A stretch of 36,453 bases of DNA from Gelidibacter mesophilus DSM 14095 (GTDB lineage: Bacteria; Bacteroidota; Bacteroidia; Flavobacteriales; Flavobacteriaceae), in the NCBI RefSeq assembly GCF_000423005.1, contig NZ_AUHD01000019.1, forward strand, positions 1 to 36,453, read 5' to 3'. This document shows, piece by piece, positions 25,646 through 35,013 of the stretch (its first letter is position 1; each line of letters starts with the position of its first letter). A program made the translations under genes and the position numbers. The notes under the pieces were generated by a model. The model saw only the letters and a list, made by a program, of their open reading frames with translations, was not told where the DNA came from and did not search any database.

Positions 25646-25684
25646 ATGTTACAAATACGTTAATTTTTTTAACTTCGTTAACAT
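25646..25684. repeat. Inverted-repeat cluster upstream of the ECF sigma gene
   Basis: ATGTTA at 25646-25651 and TAACAT at 25679-25684 form an outer inverted pair; GTTAA-TTTTT-TTAAC at 25659-25673 forms an inner one; GTTAAC at 25677-25682 is itself palindromic. The cluster ends 11 bp before the sigma factor ATG, where a promoter or an operator would be expected. A weak -7-like TAACTTCG lies inside (25670-25677). Confidence 0.4.
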
Positions 25685-25695
25685 AAAAATTTAAT

Positions 25696-26292
25696 ATGTC
25701 CTCTAAACTTAGTTTAATAGAAAGAGATTTAATTCATCGTCTAAATAACAATGATGAATCTGCATTAGCCTCAATCTACAAGGAACATTGGGAACTAATG
25801 TATTTCGCTGCATTTAATCTTGTTAAAAACAAACAGATCAGCGAAGATATCGTTCAAGATGTTTTCGTTCATATTTGGAAAAAAAGAAAAGGACTTGAGA
25901 TAAAGGTTTCATTCAAAAGTTATCTCTATACAAGTGCCATTTATAAAACATATGATTATTTCAGGAAAAACAAATCTTCTATTACAGTTGAATTACTGGA
26001 GAACTTTAATGAACGGATACAAACTTCCAATCCTGAAACCAAGCTAATGGACAAGGAGCTCAATGAATACCTTGAGACGGTGATAAGCGAACTTCCAGAA
26101 AAATGCCGTATTGTTTTTAATCTAAGCAGAAATGAAAATCTGAGTCATAAAGAAATCGCTAGTAAATTAAATATTTCTCCACGTACGGTTGAAGGTCATA
26201 TAGCAAAAGCTCTCAAAATTTTAAGATGCTCACTGAGCTCAATATCAACCACTTCATATATTGTTTTTCTTATCAATTATTACTACAATTAA
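25696..26292 (+). CDS. ECF-type RNA polymerase sigma factor (Bacteroidota expansion family)
   Basis: A 198-residue sigma-70 family protein with only regions 2 and 4. Region 2 (about 20-90) includes LVKNKQISEDIVQDVFVHIWKKR, and region 4 (about 125-180) includes LPEKCRIVFNLSR and the helix-turn-helix LSHKEIASKLNISPRTVEGHIAKAL. The C-terminus carries an additional hydrophobic tail (SYIVFLINYYYN), seen in some Bacteroidota members. It heads the locus and is followed after 54 bp by a FecR-type anti-sigma factor, then a SusC with an STN signalling domain. By analogy with FecI/FecR/FecA, substrate at the outer-membrane receptor would release this sigma to transcribe the import genes. Confidence 0.93.
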   Translation: MSSKLSLIERDLIHRLNNNDESALASIYKEHWELMYFAAFNLVKNKQISEDIVQDVFVHIWKKRKGLEIKVSFKSYLYTSAIYKTYDYFRKNKSSITVELLENFNERIQTSNPETKLMDKELNEYLETVISELPEKCRIVFNLSRNENLSHKEIASKLNISPRTVEGHIAKALKILRCSLSSISTTSYIVFLINYYYN

Positions 26293-26346
26293 TTTTTTTA
26301 GCTACTAAGCAGGTGTTCATCCCTATTTATTCGTCATTAATATATA

Positions 26347-27528
26347 ATGACTCTTTCAAAGAAAAAAATGGATACAAATAATAAGCAAAGGTTTCTAATT
26401 CTTATTGAGCAATTTCTGTCTGGTAAAGCCAGCGTGAGTGAGATTAAATCTCTTTTTAATTTTTTCCAAAGTCATCAAGAAATCAGTGATTGGGAGGATG
26501 AACATAAGAAAGTTGTTGAAGAAAAAATATATCACAATATTCAAGAAAAACTAGGTATCGGAAGCTTTAAAAGAAAGAAGGTTATTTCAATTTTTAATAC
26601 GAATTTATTAAAGTACGCTGCTGTGATTTTACTTGGAGGACTTCTTGCTTACAGCGTTTTAAATCGTGATATCCTAAGTACTTCAAAAGACTTGGAATTA
26701 GTTGAAAACAATATTCAAATCGGAACCAATAAAGCCTCTTTAACTTTGGAGGATGGTTCAATCGTTCTTTTAGAAAAAGGAAAATTATACGAAAATCGAA
26801 ATGTCAATAGTAACGGGGATGAGATTGTATATAATGAAGTGGATGCTGAAAGTGTACTCAATATGAATGATGTTAAATACAATTATTTGACTATTCCAAG
26901 AGGTGGTCAGTTTTTAGTCAAATTGTCTGATAACACTAAAGTATGGCTTAATTCTGAAAGCCAATTGAAATATCCTATAAATTTTATTGAAGGAACTTCT
27001 CGTGAAGTTGAACTCATATATGGGGAGGCATACTTTGAAGTATCGCCTAGTGCTCTGCACAATGGCGATTCTTTTCAAGTAATTTCTCGAGGTCAGAAAG
27101 TTGAAGTTGTTGGAACTCAGTTCAACGTAAAATCTTATAAAGATGAAGCAAGTATTTATACCACTCTGGTGGAAGGTGAAGTTTTAGTGTCCCATGCCGA
27201 TACTAAACAAACTTTACGTCCAAATCAACAATATGCATTTAACATTTTAGATCACAAAGGACTCATTTCTAATGTGAATGTTTATAATGAGGTGTCATGG
27301 AGAGGAGGAGTTTTTAGTTTTGAAAATAAATCTTTAAAAGAGATTATGACCGTCTTATCGAGATGGTATGATATGAATGTAATATTTGAGAATAAAGATA
27401 TTGAAAACGTTGAGTTTGTAGGTGTTCTTTATAAAGACAGAAGTATAGAAAGTATTCTCAAAAACATTAAAAGTGTCGGCAGTATTAAAAGCTATGAAAT
27501 ACGCGATAGAAAAGTAATCTTAAATTAA
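26347..27528 (+). CDS. FecR-family anti-sigma factor
   Basis: A 393-residue inner-membrane regulator. The cytoplasmic N-terminus (about 1-85) holds the sigma-binding part; one membrane helix follows (about 88-106, LLKYAAVILLGGLLAYSVL); the periplasmic FecR domain (about 180-285, LTIPRGGQFLVKLSDNTKVWLN and VELIYGEAYFEV) and a C-terminal DUF4974-type STN-interacting domain (about 320-390) complete the standard Bacteroidota layout. The start could be ATG 26347 or the in-frame ATG at 26368, whose product begins MDTNNKQRF; the second resembles other FecR starts a little better. It probably holds the adjacent sigma factor inactive until signalled through the STN domain of the SusC. Confidence 0.93.
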   Translation: MTLSKKKMDTNNKQRFLILIEQFLSGKASVSEIKSLFNFFQSHQEISDWEDEHKKVVEEKIYHNIQEKLGIGSFKRKKVISIFNTNLLKYAAVILLGGLLAYSVLNRDILSTSKDLELVENNIQIGTNKASLTLEDGSIVLLEKGKLYENRNVNSNGDEIVYNEVDAESVLNMNDVKYNYLTIPRGGQFLVKLSDNTKVWLNSESQLKYPINFIEGTSREVELIYGEAYFEVSPSALHNGDSFQVISRGQKVEVVGTQFNVKSYKDEASIYTTLVEGEVLVSHADTKQTLRPNQQYAFNILDHKGLISNVNVYNEVSWRGGVFSFENKSLKEIMTVLSRWYDMNVIFENKDIENVEFVGVLYKDRSIESILKNIKSVGSIKSYEIRDRKVILN

Positions 27529-27623
27529 AAAAAGAGAGAACGAAGTTACTCATTTCCCGATGCTTCACTTCGCCCCTCCAGCTTGATAATTAAACTAATG
27601 TCTAACTAATACCTTGCAAATTT

Positions 27624-30600
27624 ATGGAAAATAAATTAGTCTCAACCTGTTTGTCTTTTAAAAGACAACTATCCCTTACACTTATGAGAACCTTGATATT
27701 CTTACTCTGTACGACTGTTTTTAGTTTTACTGCAGAAACTACATTCTCTCAAGAGAAAGTTACCATTTATAAAGACCAAATCGCAACTATAGATCAGGTA
27801 TTTAAAATTATAAAGAATCAGACGGCCTATGAGTTTATTTATCCGCGAAGTCTATTCAAAAATGCACCTGAGATTAAGTTAACTCGAGGTGAAATTATGG
27901 TTTCAGAATTATTAAAGCAGGGCCTTTCGAATAGTGATTATAAATTTGAAATCTCTGATGATAACACAATCATTATCGTTAACAACAAGAGAGCTTCTTA
28001 CCCTCAGCAAACAATTGAAGGTATTGTTACAGATGAAAAAGATTTACCTCTTCCTGGTGTCACAGTGTTAATTAAAGACACAAATAAGGGAACGTCTACT
28101 GATTTTGATGGAAATTACTCTATTAAAGGAGCGAAGGGAGATTTTTTAACCTTTTCTTCTATAGGGTTTGAAACACAAATAGTTGAAGTTACAAATGAGT
28201 CGATAATAAATATAAAGATGTTGCCTGATGTGGCCTCTTTATCTGAGATTATTTTAACGGGCTACAATACTATCGTAGAAAAGAAGAGCACTGGTGCAAT
28301 TAGCACAATTAAAACTAAAGATATTCCTGCTTGGAATCCGCAAATTGATAATTTAATACAAGGTCAAATTCCAGGTCTTTCTGTTGTGAAAAGTTCTGGT
28401 GAAGTCGGAGCCGTTCCGATAGTAAAAATTAGAGGCACATCTACTTTAACAGGAAACACATCCCCACTATGGGTTGTTGACGGGGTCGTTTTAGAAGATC
28501 CAGTACCGCTAACTCCTGCGGAACTCAATACACCAGATTTAGTAAACCGTATAGGCAATTCTCTATCAGGAATTAACCCACAAGATATAGAATCGATTAC
28601 AGTTTTAAAAGACGCTTCAGCATCTGCGATTTACGGCGTTCGGGCGGCCGGAGGTGTTATTGTGCTCACAACTAAACGTGGTCAGGAAGGAAAGCCAGTT
28701 ATTAATATTAATGTGGGAACTAGTGTGACTCAAAGACCCCGATATAATGATTTCAACTTGATGAACTCAAAGGAGCGGATTGACATAGAGAAATTTTATT
28801 TCGATTCAGGCTTGCAGTATTATAACTCCGACGCCAACGTCAATTCTGTAGGTCTTGCAGGAGCGTATGCCCGTTATAAGAATAGGGATTTACAAAATTG
28901 GCAACAATTTGAAGATGAAGTTAAATCAGCCCAAACATATAACACAGATTGGTTTGAAGAATTGTTTAGAGATGCTGTAGGTACAACCACTAGTTTTTCC
29001 GTTTCTGGAGGAAGCAAAAATGTAAATTATTATGCTTCTTTGTCATATCTTGATCAGGACGGAACCGACGTTCTAACTAAGAATCAAAGGTATAACGGAT
29101 CAATTAAGTTAAATAGCCAGATATCAGAAAAGTTTAATCTAGAGTTTTACCTATCTACATTTACCACAAATAGAAACTCCTATCCTTTCAGTTATGTTCC
29201 GGCAGGTATATCAAATTTCACAAGATCAACTCCAAATCCTTTTGATTATGCAATAAATACAAGTAGAACATTTCCTCTTAATAACACCGATGGAAGCCCT
29301 AACATGTATAGAGGGCATAGTGACTTTTATTTGTTCAATATAATGAATGAATATTCCAACTCTAATCAAGAAGCTAATACCAATAGCACAAGCTCAAGAA
29401 TTTCGCTTGATTATGACATTTTAGAGAACCTAAAGGTCTTTGGCGTTGTAAACTATACTAAGAGTAGTCAGTTAAATGAAACCTATTATACTGAGTACAC
29501 TAATCAAGTTGCAGGAATAAGAAGGTCTAATTATGGAGAACCTGCGCCTTCAGACAGTAATCTTCCAAAAGGAGGGGTGATTTTTTCAAATTCTAATTTT
29601 CAAGATTATTATATGACGCGCATGGCTCTGGAGTATACCCCCATTAAGTCTGATATTCATTTTTTACAGTTCTATGGCGGTGGAGAATATCGCGTAAACA
29701 ATTATCGAGGAGACAATACCGTAGGATGGGGTTATCTTCATGATAGAGGAAGGGTTATTTCAACCAGCGAAAATATTGGAGAGGAATTAGCTGGTGCACC
29801 TTACTTAACAATTCGGGATTATAAGACGAAGTCCGCCTCTTATTTTGGTGTTTTAACGTATTCAATATTTGACAAATATGTTATTAATGGCAATATTAGG
29901 TACGATGGATCAAATCTTTTTGGTTCAAGTGCAAAATATAGATGGGAGCCCGCTTGGTCAATTTCAGGAAGATGGAACATTATGGAGGAGGAATTTATGG
30001 CAGAAAGTATTTTTAACAACTTGTCTTTACGAGGGTCTTATGGGTTACAGGGTTCTACCAACTCTGAAAGCACACCACAAATAGTGGCATCTTTTCTAAA
30101 TCCGGCTTATTGGTCAGATTTAGATCTATTAACTATTTCTTCACCTGCCAATCCAGACTTGAGATGGGAAAAAACATACAGTACAAATATAGGTTTAGAT
30201 TTCGCGTTATTTAATAATAGAGTTCAAGGAGCAATAGATATTTACGACCGACTAAGTGAGGATTTGATTACGTATACTAGAATTTCAGAAGTTAATGGAT
30301 TTTCTACCCTACCAATCAACTTTGCTGATGTATCAAACAGAGGTGTTGAATTTGGATTGACTACAAGAAATATCCGAGCTCCTAAACCTAGTTTCAATTG
30401 GAGTACAACGATAAATTTTGCTTATAACAAGAACGAAGTTAAAAAAGTAAATATTGATCCTAATGTTTCAAGAATGCTATCACCATTTCCATATAAGCCA
30501 GATGCCGCAATCGTTGGAAAACCTTTAAACTCATTATACTCTGTCAGCTATAGTCATCTCGATGACGAAGGTGTTGCACACTTTAATTTGGCTAATGGAG

Positions 30601-31160
30601 AAACCACTGAATCAAAAAGAGATTTAGAGTTTGCGGTTGATGATCTTGTTTATAATGGACCAATAGAGGCACCATATCAAGGAGGAATAAGCAACTTATT
30701 TGAATATAAAAACTTTAAATTATCCGCACTTTTAACCTACGGTTTTGGAAATTATTTTAGAAAGGAAGAAATACTAACATCATGGATGTATTCTCCTGAC
30801 CAAAACTTAAATAAAGAACTTTTAAATGCCTGGATGAAGCCGGGAGATGAAAATTTTACTAACATACCCCATCTCAAAAATGAAACTGGTGCGAATAATC
30901 ATAAATTCTATTGGAACAAAAGCGATATACGGGTGGTGAAAGGTGATTTCTTAAGGTTAAGCAACGTTACTCTTCAATACAATTTATCGGAGAGTATTCT
31001 TAAGACATTTAAGTTCTCTAGAGCATATGTACAATTAGAGGGTAATAATCTATTGCTGTTTGCAGATAAAGGACTGGCTGGTTATGATCCGGAAACATTT
31101 CCTTATAAATCACTGCCGCTACCAACATCTTACATGCTAAGTTTTAATGTGACCTTTTAA
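27624..31160 (+). CDS. SusC/RagA-family TonB-linked outer-membrane transporter with STN domain
   Basis: A 1178-residue TonB-dependent transporter. Order of parts: signal peptide (about 20-42, after a longer than usual N-terminus), STN signalling domain (about 52-120, QVFKIIKNQTAYEFIY), carboxypeptidase D-like regulatory domain (129-203, IEGIVTDEKDLPLPGVTVLI and DFDGNYSIKG), TonB box region near 208-216, plug (about 215-345, including SIKVLKDASA-like ESITVLKDASASAIYG and AAGGVIVLTTKRG), then the 22-strand barrel to the C-terminal aromatic YMLSFNVTF. It is followed after 16 bp by its SusD partner. The STN domain fits regulation by the adjacent sigma/FecR pair. The substrate is unknown; no glycoside hydrolase is nearby. 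Confidence 0.95.
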   Translation: MENKLVSTCLSFKRQLSLTLMRTLIFLLCTTVFSFTAETTFSQEKVTIYKDQIATIDQVFKIIKNQTAYEFIYPRSLFKNAPEIKLTRGEIMVSELLKQGLSNSDYKFEISDDNTIIIVNNKRASYPQQTIEGIVTDEKDLPLPGVTVLIKDTNKGTSTDFDGNYSIKGAKGDFLTFSSIGFETQIVEVTNESIINIKMLPDVASLSEIILTGYNTIVEKKSTGAISTIKTKDIPAWNPQIDNLIQGQIPGLSVVKSSGEVGAVPIVKIRGTSTLTGNTSPLWVVDGVVLEDPVPLTPAELNTPDLVNRIGNSLSGINPQDIESITVLKDASASAIYGVRAAGGVIVLTTKRGQEGKPVININVGTSVTQRPRYNDFNLMNSKERIDIEKFYFDSGLQYYNSDANVNSVGLAGAYARYKNRDLQNWQQFEDEVKSAQTYNTDWFEELFRDAVGTTTSFSVSGGSKNVNYYASLSYLDQDGTDVLTKNQRYNGSIKLNSQISEKFNLEFYLSTFTTNRNSYPFSYVPAGISNFTRSTPNPFDYAINTSRTFPLNNTDGSPNMYRGHSDFYLFNIMNEYSNSNQEANTNSTSSRISLDYDILENLKVFGVVNYTKSSQLNETYYTEYTNQVAGIRRSNYGEPAPSDSNLPKGGVIFSNSNFQDYYMTRMALEYTPIKSDIHFLQFYGGGEYRVNNYRGDNTVGWGYLHDRGRVISTSENIGEELAGAPYLTIRDYKTKSASYFGVLTYSIFDKYVINGNIRYDGSNLFGSSAKYRWEPAWSISGRWNIMEEEFMAESIFNNLSLRGSYGLQGSTNSESTPQIVASFLNPAYWSDLDLLTISSPANPDLRWEKTYSTNIGLDFALFNNRVQGAIDIYDRLSEDLITYTRISEVNGFSTLPINFADVSNRGVEFGLTTRNIRAPKPSFNWSTTINFAYNKNEVKKVNIDPNVSRMLSPFPYKPDAAIVGKPLNSLYSVSYSHLDDEGVAHFNLANGETTESKRDLEFAVDDLVYNGPIEAPYQGGISNLFEYKNFKLSALLTYGFGNYFRKEEILTSWMYSPDQNLNKELLNAWMKPGDENFTNIPHLKNETGANNHKFYWNKSDIRVVKGDFLRLSNVTLQYNLSESILKTFKFSRAYVQLEGNNLLLFADKGLAGYDPETFPYKSLPLPTSYMLSFNVTF

Positions 31161-31176
31161 TTATAAACTGAATACT

Positions 31177-32616
31177 ATGAAATCAATATATATAAAATTT
31201 TCTTTTTTAGTACTGTTGGCTTTTTCATCTTGTGACAAAGCTTTGGAAGAAGAGCCACAAAATAAATTGAAGCCTGAAACTATTAATGATTATGTTGAAT
31301 TGTTAAATTACGGTTATCCAACAACCAAAGATTATGGAACTATAGTTGGATTGGACTATTACGTTGAGATGATGACTGATGATCAGGATATAAGATATCT
31401 CAACACTGATAGAGGAGAATACCCTTTACATCCTTTTACCTTTGAAAACACCCATGAGCACAGTTCAATGTTTAATGGCTACGATCAAGCTTGGAAGAAT
31501 CTTTATAAAGCAATTTACTATGCAAATGTGGTCGTCGATAATGTTGATGAGGCTAAGGGCAATGCTTCTGAAATTGCCTATACTAAAGGCGAAGCTATGG
31601 TACTTAGGGCGTTCTCATATTTTAAGTTGATAAATTTATATGCTGCTCCCTATAATGAAAATACGGCAAGCACTGACTTGGGGGTGCCATTAAAATTGGA
31701 TCCCACGGTCCAATCAGAATCGTATAGTCGTAATACAGTGCAAGAGGTATATGATCAAATCAACTTAGATTTAAAATTAGGTTTGGAATTAATGACCAAT
31801 AATGATCAAAGAGTAACTTCAAAGTTCAAACTGACTCCCGTATCGGCTAATATATTGGCTTCCAGAGTTTCACTTTATCAGAAAAAATATGATGATGTTA
31901 TTTCTTATGCCGACAAAACTATCAATTTAAACAGTAATCTATTCGATCTTTCAAATAACACCATGGAATTTGCGAAAACACGTTGGGGCTACGGTCAAGG
32001 TGTTCATTATTTCAATGACGCCAATAATAACGTATTATTTAAATATGGTTCAAATGAAATGTATTATTATGTACATATTCCTGGAGCCTTGGCTATCTCT
32101 GATAATTTAATTTCACTCTATGAACCAGGGGATTTGAGATTATATTATTTTACTTATATAAAGGGATCTTTGGGAAGGGTTTATTTTAAATTTAGACCAT
32201 TTCCAAATCGATTAGGAGAACCTATAAGAGGCTTTAGGGTTGAAGAGGCATTCCTTAATCGAGCAGAAGCATATGCAATTTTAGGCCAACCGGAAGAGGC
32301 ATTGGCAGATTTAAACACTATTAGAAAAACAAAGTTTGATGCTTCTTATGTTTTAGAATCCGATTATTATAAATATTCTACGTCTACTTATGATACTCAA
32401 GAAAAAGTTATTCAGGTGGTCAGGGATGAAAGAAGAAGAGAGCTCTTTGGGGAGTTTCATAGATGGTATGATCTAAGAAGATATGGTATGCCAGAACTCA
32501 CTCATATATATGATAATAAATCATATACCCTTTCTGAAAACGATCCAAGATATATTTTACAGATTCCTCAAATCGAACTAGACTATAATCCTTCCATGCA
32601 AAGAAATCCAAGATAA
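31177..32616 (+). CDS. SusD/RagB-family substrate-binding lipoprotein
   Basis: A 479-residue outer-membrane lipoprotein that forms the lid of the SusC transporter. The signal ends in AFSSC (lipid-anchored Cys19) followed by DKALEEEPQNKL, the usual start of RagB proteins. Helical TPR-like region: AWKNLYKAIYYANVVVDNV (about 108-126) and EAMVLRAFSYFKLINLYA. The C-terminal block RVEEAFLNRAEAYAILG, EALADLNTIRKTKF and RRRELFGEFHRWYDLRRYG is the SusD/RagB signature. The protein ends with the common IPQIELDYNPSMQRNP block. It is located immediately between SusC and an accessory lipoprotein. Confidence 0.94.
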   Translation: MKSIYIKFSFLVLLAFSSCDKALEEEPQNKLKPETINDYVELLNYGYPTTKDYGTIVGLDYYVEMMTDDQDIRYLNTDRGEYPLHPFTFENTHEHSSMFNGYDQAWKNLYKAIYYANVVVDNVDEAKGNASEIAYTKGEAMVLRAFSYFKLINLYAAPYNENTASTDLGVPLKLDPTVQSESYSRNTVQEVYDQINLDLKLGLELMTNNDQRVTSKFKLTPVSANILASRVSLYQKKYDDVISYADKTINLNSNLFDLSNNTMEFAKTRWGYGQGVHYFNDANNNVLFKYGSNEMYYYVHIPGALAISDNLISLYEPGDLRLYYFTYIKGSLGRVYFKFRPFPNRLGEPIRGFRVEEAFLNRAEAYAILGQPEEALADLNTIRKTKFDASYVLESDYYKYSTSTYDTQEKVIQVVRDERRRELFGEFHRWYDLRRYGMPELTHIYDNKSYTLSENDPRYILQIPQIELDYNPSMQRNPR

Positions 32617-32627
32617 AGTTTAAGATT

Positions 32628-33503
32628 ATGAAAAACATGAAAAATACAATCCGTTTAGCCCTACTTATAGGTATTACTCTTCATATGTTGTCTTGTAGTA
32701 GTGAGGCTTCATTAGAAGCAGACTACGTTGCTCCTAACGAATTACCAGAGAATATTGTTGCAGGAACGCCCTTAAATGATAGAATTATTCAGTTATACAA
32801 GGATTATGGTATTGTCGTATATACAGACGTTACTAACCCTAGAATGTACAAAGATTTGGTTTCCGAAGAGGGTTTAACCATAGCTGCTGATAGAATACCT
32901 GCAGATACGACGGCAGCCTTAATCTATATTCATATGATTGAGAAGGAGTTTATTAATAGTTTAGCAAATAATAAGTTACACATAGTGCCAAGAAATTTTT
33001 ACCTTTTTAAAAATGACTTAATTGCTGGTACTTATGAATACATCTCGAAAACGTGGTACAACTCAAATGGTGATTTAACAGTCGGAAGCTTGAAAAATGT
33101 GGGTTTAGATAGTGTAAAACTTAAACAAACTTTTTATTATGGACTTTCCAGCATCTTAAGAAATGATGCTGTTAATTCAAATTCCTTCTACAGCCCATTT
33201 GTTGATATCAATACTGATGCGGGTGTTTATTATTGGCAAGTTACCTCTTTAGATCAAGCTTATGAAAAGGGCTTTCTGAGTAGTAATCAAAATTTGATCA
33301 AATCGAATCAGCAAGATTTTGATTTGTATGCCGCCTGGGCATCAACCACACCGCCGAATACTAGAGATAGTATTTTAAATCTTTATCCTCAAATTAAAAG
33401 AAAGTACGATCTGGTAACTTCTATGTTCAAACAAGAAGGTATTGATCTTACTGTTGTTAATAGAAATTGGCAAGAAAGCTCTTTCAATCCAAAAAATAAT
33501 TAA
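32628..33503 (+). CDS. Lipoprotein resembling import-associated zinc metallohydrolases, zinc site apparently lost
   Basis: A 291-residue lipoprotein (signal ending LHMLSC, Cys23). It stands 11 bp after SusD. The layout resembles the Bacteroidota 'substrate import-associated zinc metallohydrolase lipoprotein' group, which is coded next to SusC/SusD pairs: an N-terminal LNDRIIQLYKDYGIVVYTDV, a middle strand pair, and a late segment (about 205-278) with LDQAYEKGFLSSNQ, DFDLYAAWAS and the final IKRKYDLVTSMFKQEGIDL. Family members have an HExxH near the middle; here the matching stretch (168-178) reads TFYYGLSSILR, and the later acidic ligand is not obvious. So it may be a non-catalytic binding protein. 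The match is from memory and remote; treat the family as probable only. Confidence 0.55.
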   Translation: MKNMKNTIRLALLIGITLHMLSCSSEASLEADYVAPNELPENIVAGTPLNDRIIQLYKDYGIVVYTDVTNPRMYKDLVSEEGLTIAADRIPADTTAALIYIHMIEKEFINSLANNKLHIVPRNFYLFKNDLIAGTYEYISKTWYNSNGDLTVGSLKNVGLDSVKLKQTFYYGLSSILRNDAVNSNSFYSPFVDINTDAGVYYWQVTSLDQAYEKGFLSSNQNLIKSNQQDFDLYAAWASTTPPNTRDSILNLYPQIKRKYDLVTSMFKQEGIDLTVVNRNWQESSFNPKNN

Positions 33504-33510
33504 AACTACT

Positions 33511-35010
33511 ATGAACAATCTAAAATTTAAATACCCAATACTCTTAGCCCTTATTTTTTTTGTTGGGCTGGGCTGTGAAGATAAAGAAGCCTCTAAAAAG
33601 GAAATAAGAAACGATGAAATTGTTCTCGTCGGACAAGTCAAAAACATACAGGATACAACTATTAACTTTTCTTATTATCAATATAAATTCCTAGAGGATT
33701 TAGTCAACGTACCTGTGGATTTCGATTCCGCAGGTAAATTTAAATTACAATTAAAAGTGGATAGCCCAGTGAAGGGTTGGTTTTCATTTGGTAAAGAGTC
33801 TATAACAGAAGAATTTACTTATACGACAATAGCTGGTATTGATACTACTATGAAAACTGGGACTTTTGACTTTAAAATGGTGCACCTTTTTCTAAAACCC
33901 GGTGATAGTGTATCGATAAATTTGGATGCTAGGGACATTAATAGTTCACTGACTTTTTCAGGAACAGATGATGATGATATTGTATTTGCAATTAAAGAAG
34001 ATCAAGCATTTAATGATTACAAACACAAATACTTAAAAAACTGGTATGACGTAAGTCAAAGGGAGCCGGAAGATTTCAAACAGAATGCGGATAAACTATA
34101 CGAGAAAAAAATGAAATTCTTGAATGATTTTAAATCATCTCATAACCTAAGCTCTTCTTTAGTGAGTTTTTATGAAACTAATAATTATTCTTCATTGGTT
34201 AGTGCTAAAGTGAGCTATCCTGGTATTCATGAATTATATAACAAGAATAAGGAGCTCAATTTACCCAATGATTATTACGCTTTTTTAAATAACGTTAAAA
34301 TAGAAAAATCTATTGCTGAGAATGGTCTTGGGTATTTCTTTAATATTCAAGGTATTTTAAAGAAAAAATATGAATTGTATACTGCTAATAATCCAAACGC
34401 AAAAGAATTTTACGATTGGTTAAAGGATGAGCTTCCAGAGAAAGTAAGATATGAATACATGGCATATTCATTGCGTAGTGATTTCTCCAATCGCATTTAT
34501 TCTGAATTTGATGAATCTGGTAACTATCCGGAAATGTCTAAAGTGGTTAAGACAAAATATAAACATCTTGAGGGAATGCTTGAAGGTAGTGAAGCTCCTG
34601 ATGTTAAATTTGAAAATACTCAAGGTGCAAGTGTCGCTTTAAAGGAATTTAAAGGAAAATATACCTACATTGATTTATGGGCAACTTGGTGTGGACCTTG
34701 TATTAAGGAAATTCCTAGTCTTCAAAAGCTTGAAAAGGAATATCATGGTAAGAATATTCAGTTCGTGAGTGTTTCCTTTGATAAAGAAAAGGACCATCAA
34801 AAATGGCTAAGTTTTATTGATGATAAGAAACTGACAGGTAATCAATTAATTGCTAAAAAAGAAACTAATGATATTTTATCTAAAATATATAATATCAAAA
34901 TGATTCCTAGGTTTATTCTATTAGATCCCGAAGGCAAAATAGTTGATGCCACGGCTCCCTTTCCATCTGATCCACTGTTGATTGAGTTATTTAAAAAACA
35001 TAATATATAA
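33511..35010 (+). CDS. TlpA-like thioredoxin-fold lipoprotein
   Basis: A 499-residue lipoprotein. I start it at ATG 33511, giving the signal MNNLKFKYPILLALIF with lipobox GLGC (Cys22); an ATG at 33442 lies inside the previous gene and gives no signal. The first about 350 residues are a beta-rich and then helical domain of the kind found before TlpA domains in Bacteroidota (DUF4369-like at the start). The C-terminal TlpA/AhpC-TSA domain (about 365-499) has WATWCGPC (Cys394, Cys397), FVSVSFDKE and the cis-Pro loop KMIPRFILLD. It likely handles disulfides at the outer-membrane or periplasmic side. It is 7 bp from the previous gene and 3 bp from the next. Confidence 0.88.
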   Translation: MNNLKFKYPILLALIFFVGLGCEDKEASKKEIRNDEIVLVGQVKNIQDTTINFSYYQYKFLEDLVNVPVDFDSAGKFKLQLKVDSPVKGWFSFGKESITEEFTYTTIAGIDTTMKTGTFDFKMVHLFLKPGDSVSINLDARDINSSLTFSGTDDDDIVFAIKEDQAFNDYKHKYLKNWYDVSQREPEDFKQNADKLYEKKMKFLNDFKSSHNLSSSLVSFYETNNYSSLVSAKVSYPGIHELYNKNKELNLPNDYYAFLNNVKIEKSIAENGLGYFFNIQGILKKKYELYTANNPNAKEFYDWLKDELPEKVRYEYMAYSLRSDFSNRIYSEFDESGNYPEMSKVVKTKYKHLEGMLEGSEAPDVKFENTQGASVALKEFKGKYTYIDLWATWCGPCIKEIPSLQKLEKEYHGKNIQFVSVSFDKEKDHQKWLSFIDDKKLTGNQLIAKKETNDILSKIYNIKMIPRFILLDPEGKIVDATAPFPSDPLLIELFKKHNI

Positions 35011-35013
35011 TCT

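Larger units (their letters stand above)
24969..25694. other. Gene-poor AT-rich stretch between tRNA-Phe and the sigma-factor gene
   Basis: No intact gene is visible over about 720 bp. Near the tRNA side are two copies of GGGACAACA (24979-24987 and 24991-24999). A frame-broken protein-like remnant lies on the minus strand at 25095-25249. The rest is AT-rich with many short stop-interrupted frames. An inverted-repeat cluster stands just before the sigma factor start. A reverse frame that crosses the tRNA (24864-25067) is an antisense artefact. The region has the appearance of a degraded integration zone, which is inferred. Confidence 0.5.

Noticed and set aside
33442-33510. Earlier ATG for the TlpA-like gene
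   Set aside because: It lies inside the preceding lipoprotein gene; ATG 33511 gives a proper lipoprotein signal and a 7-bp gap.
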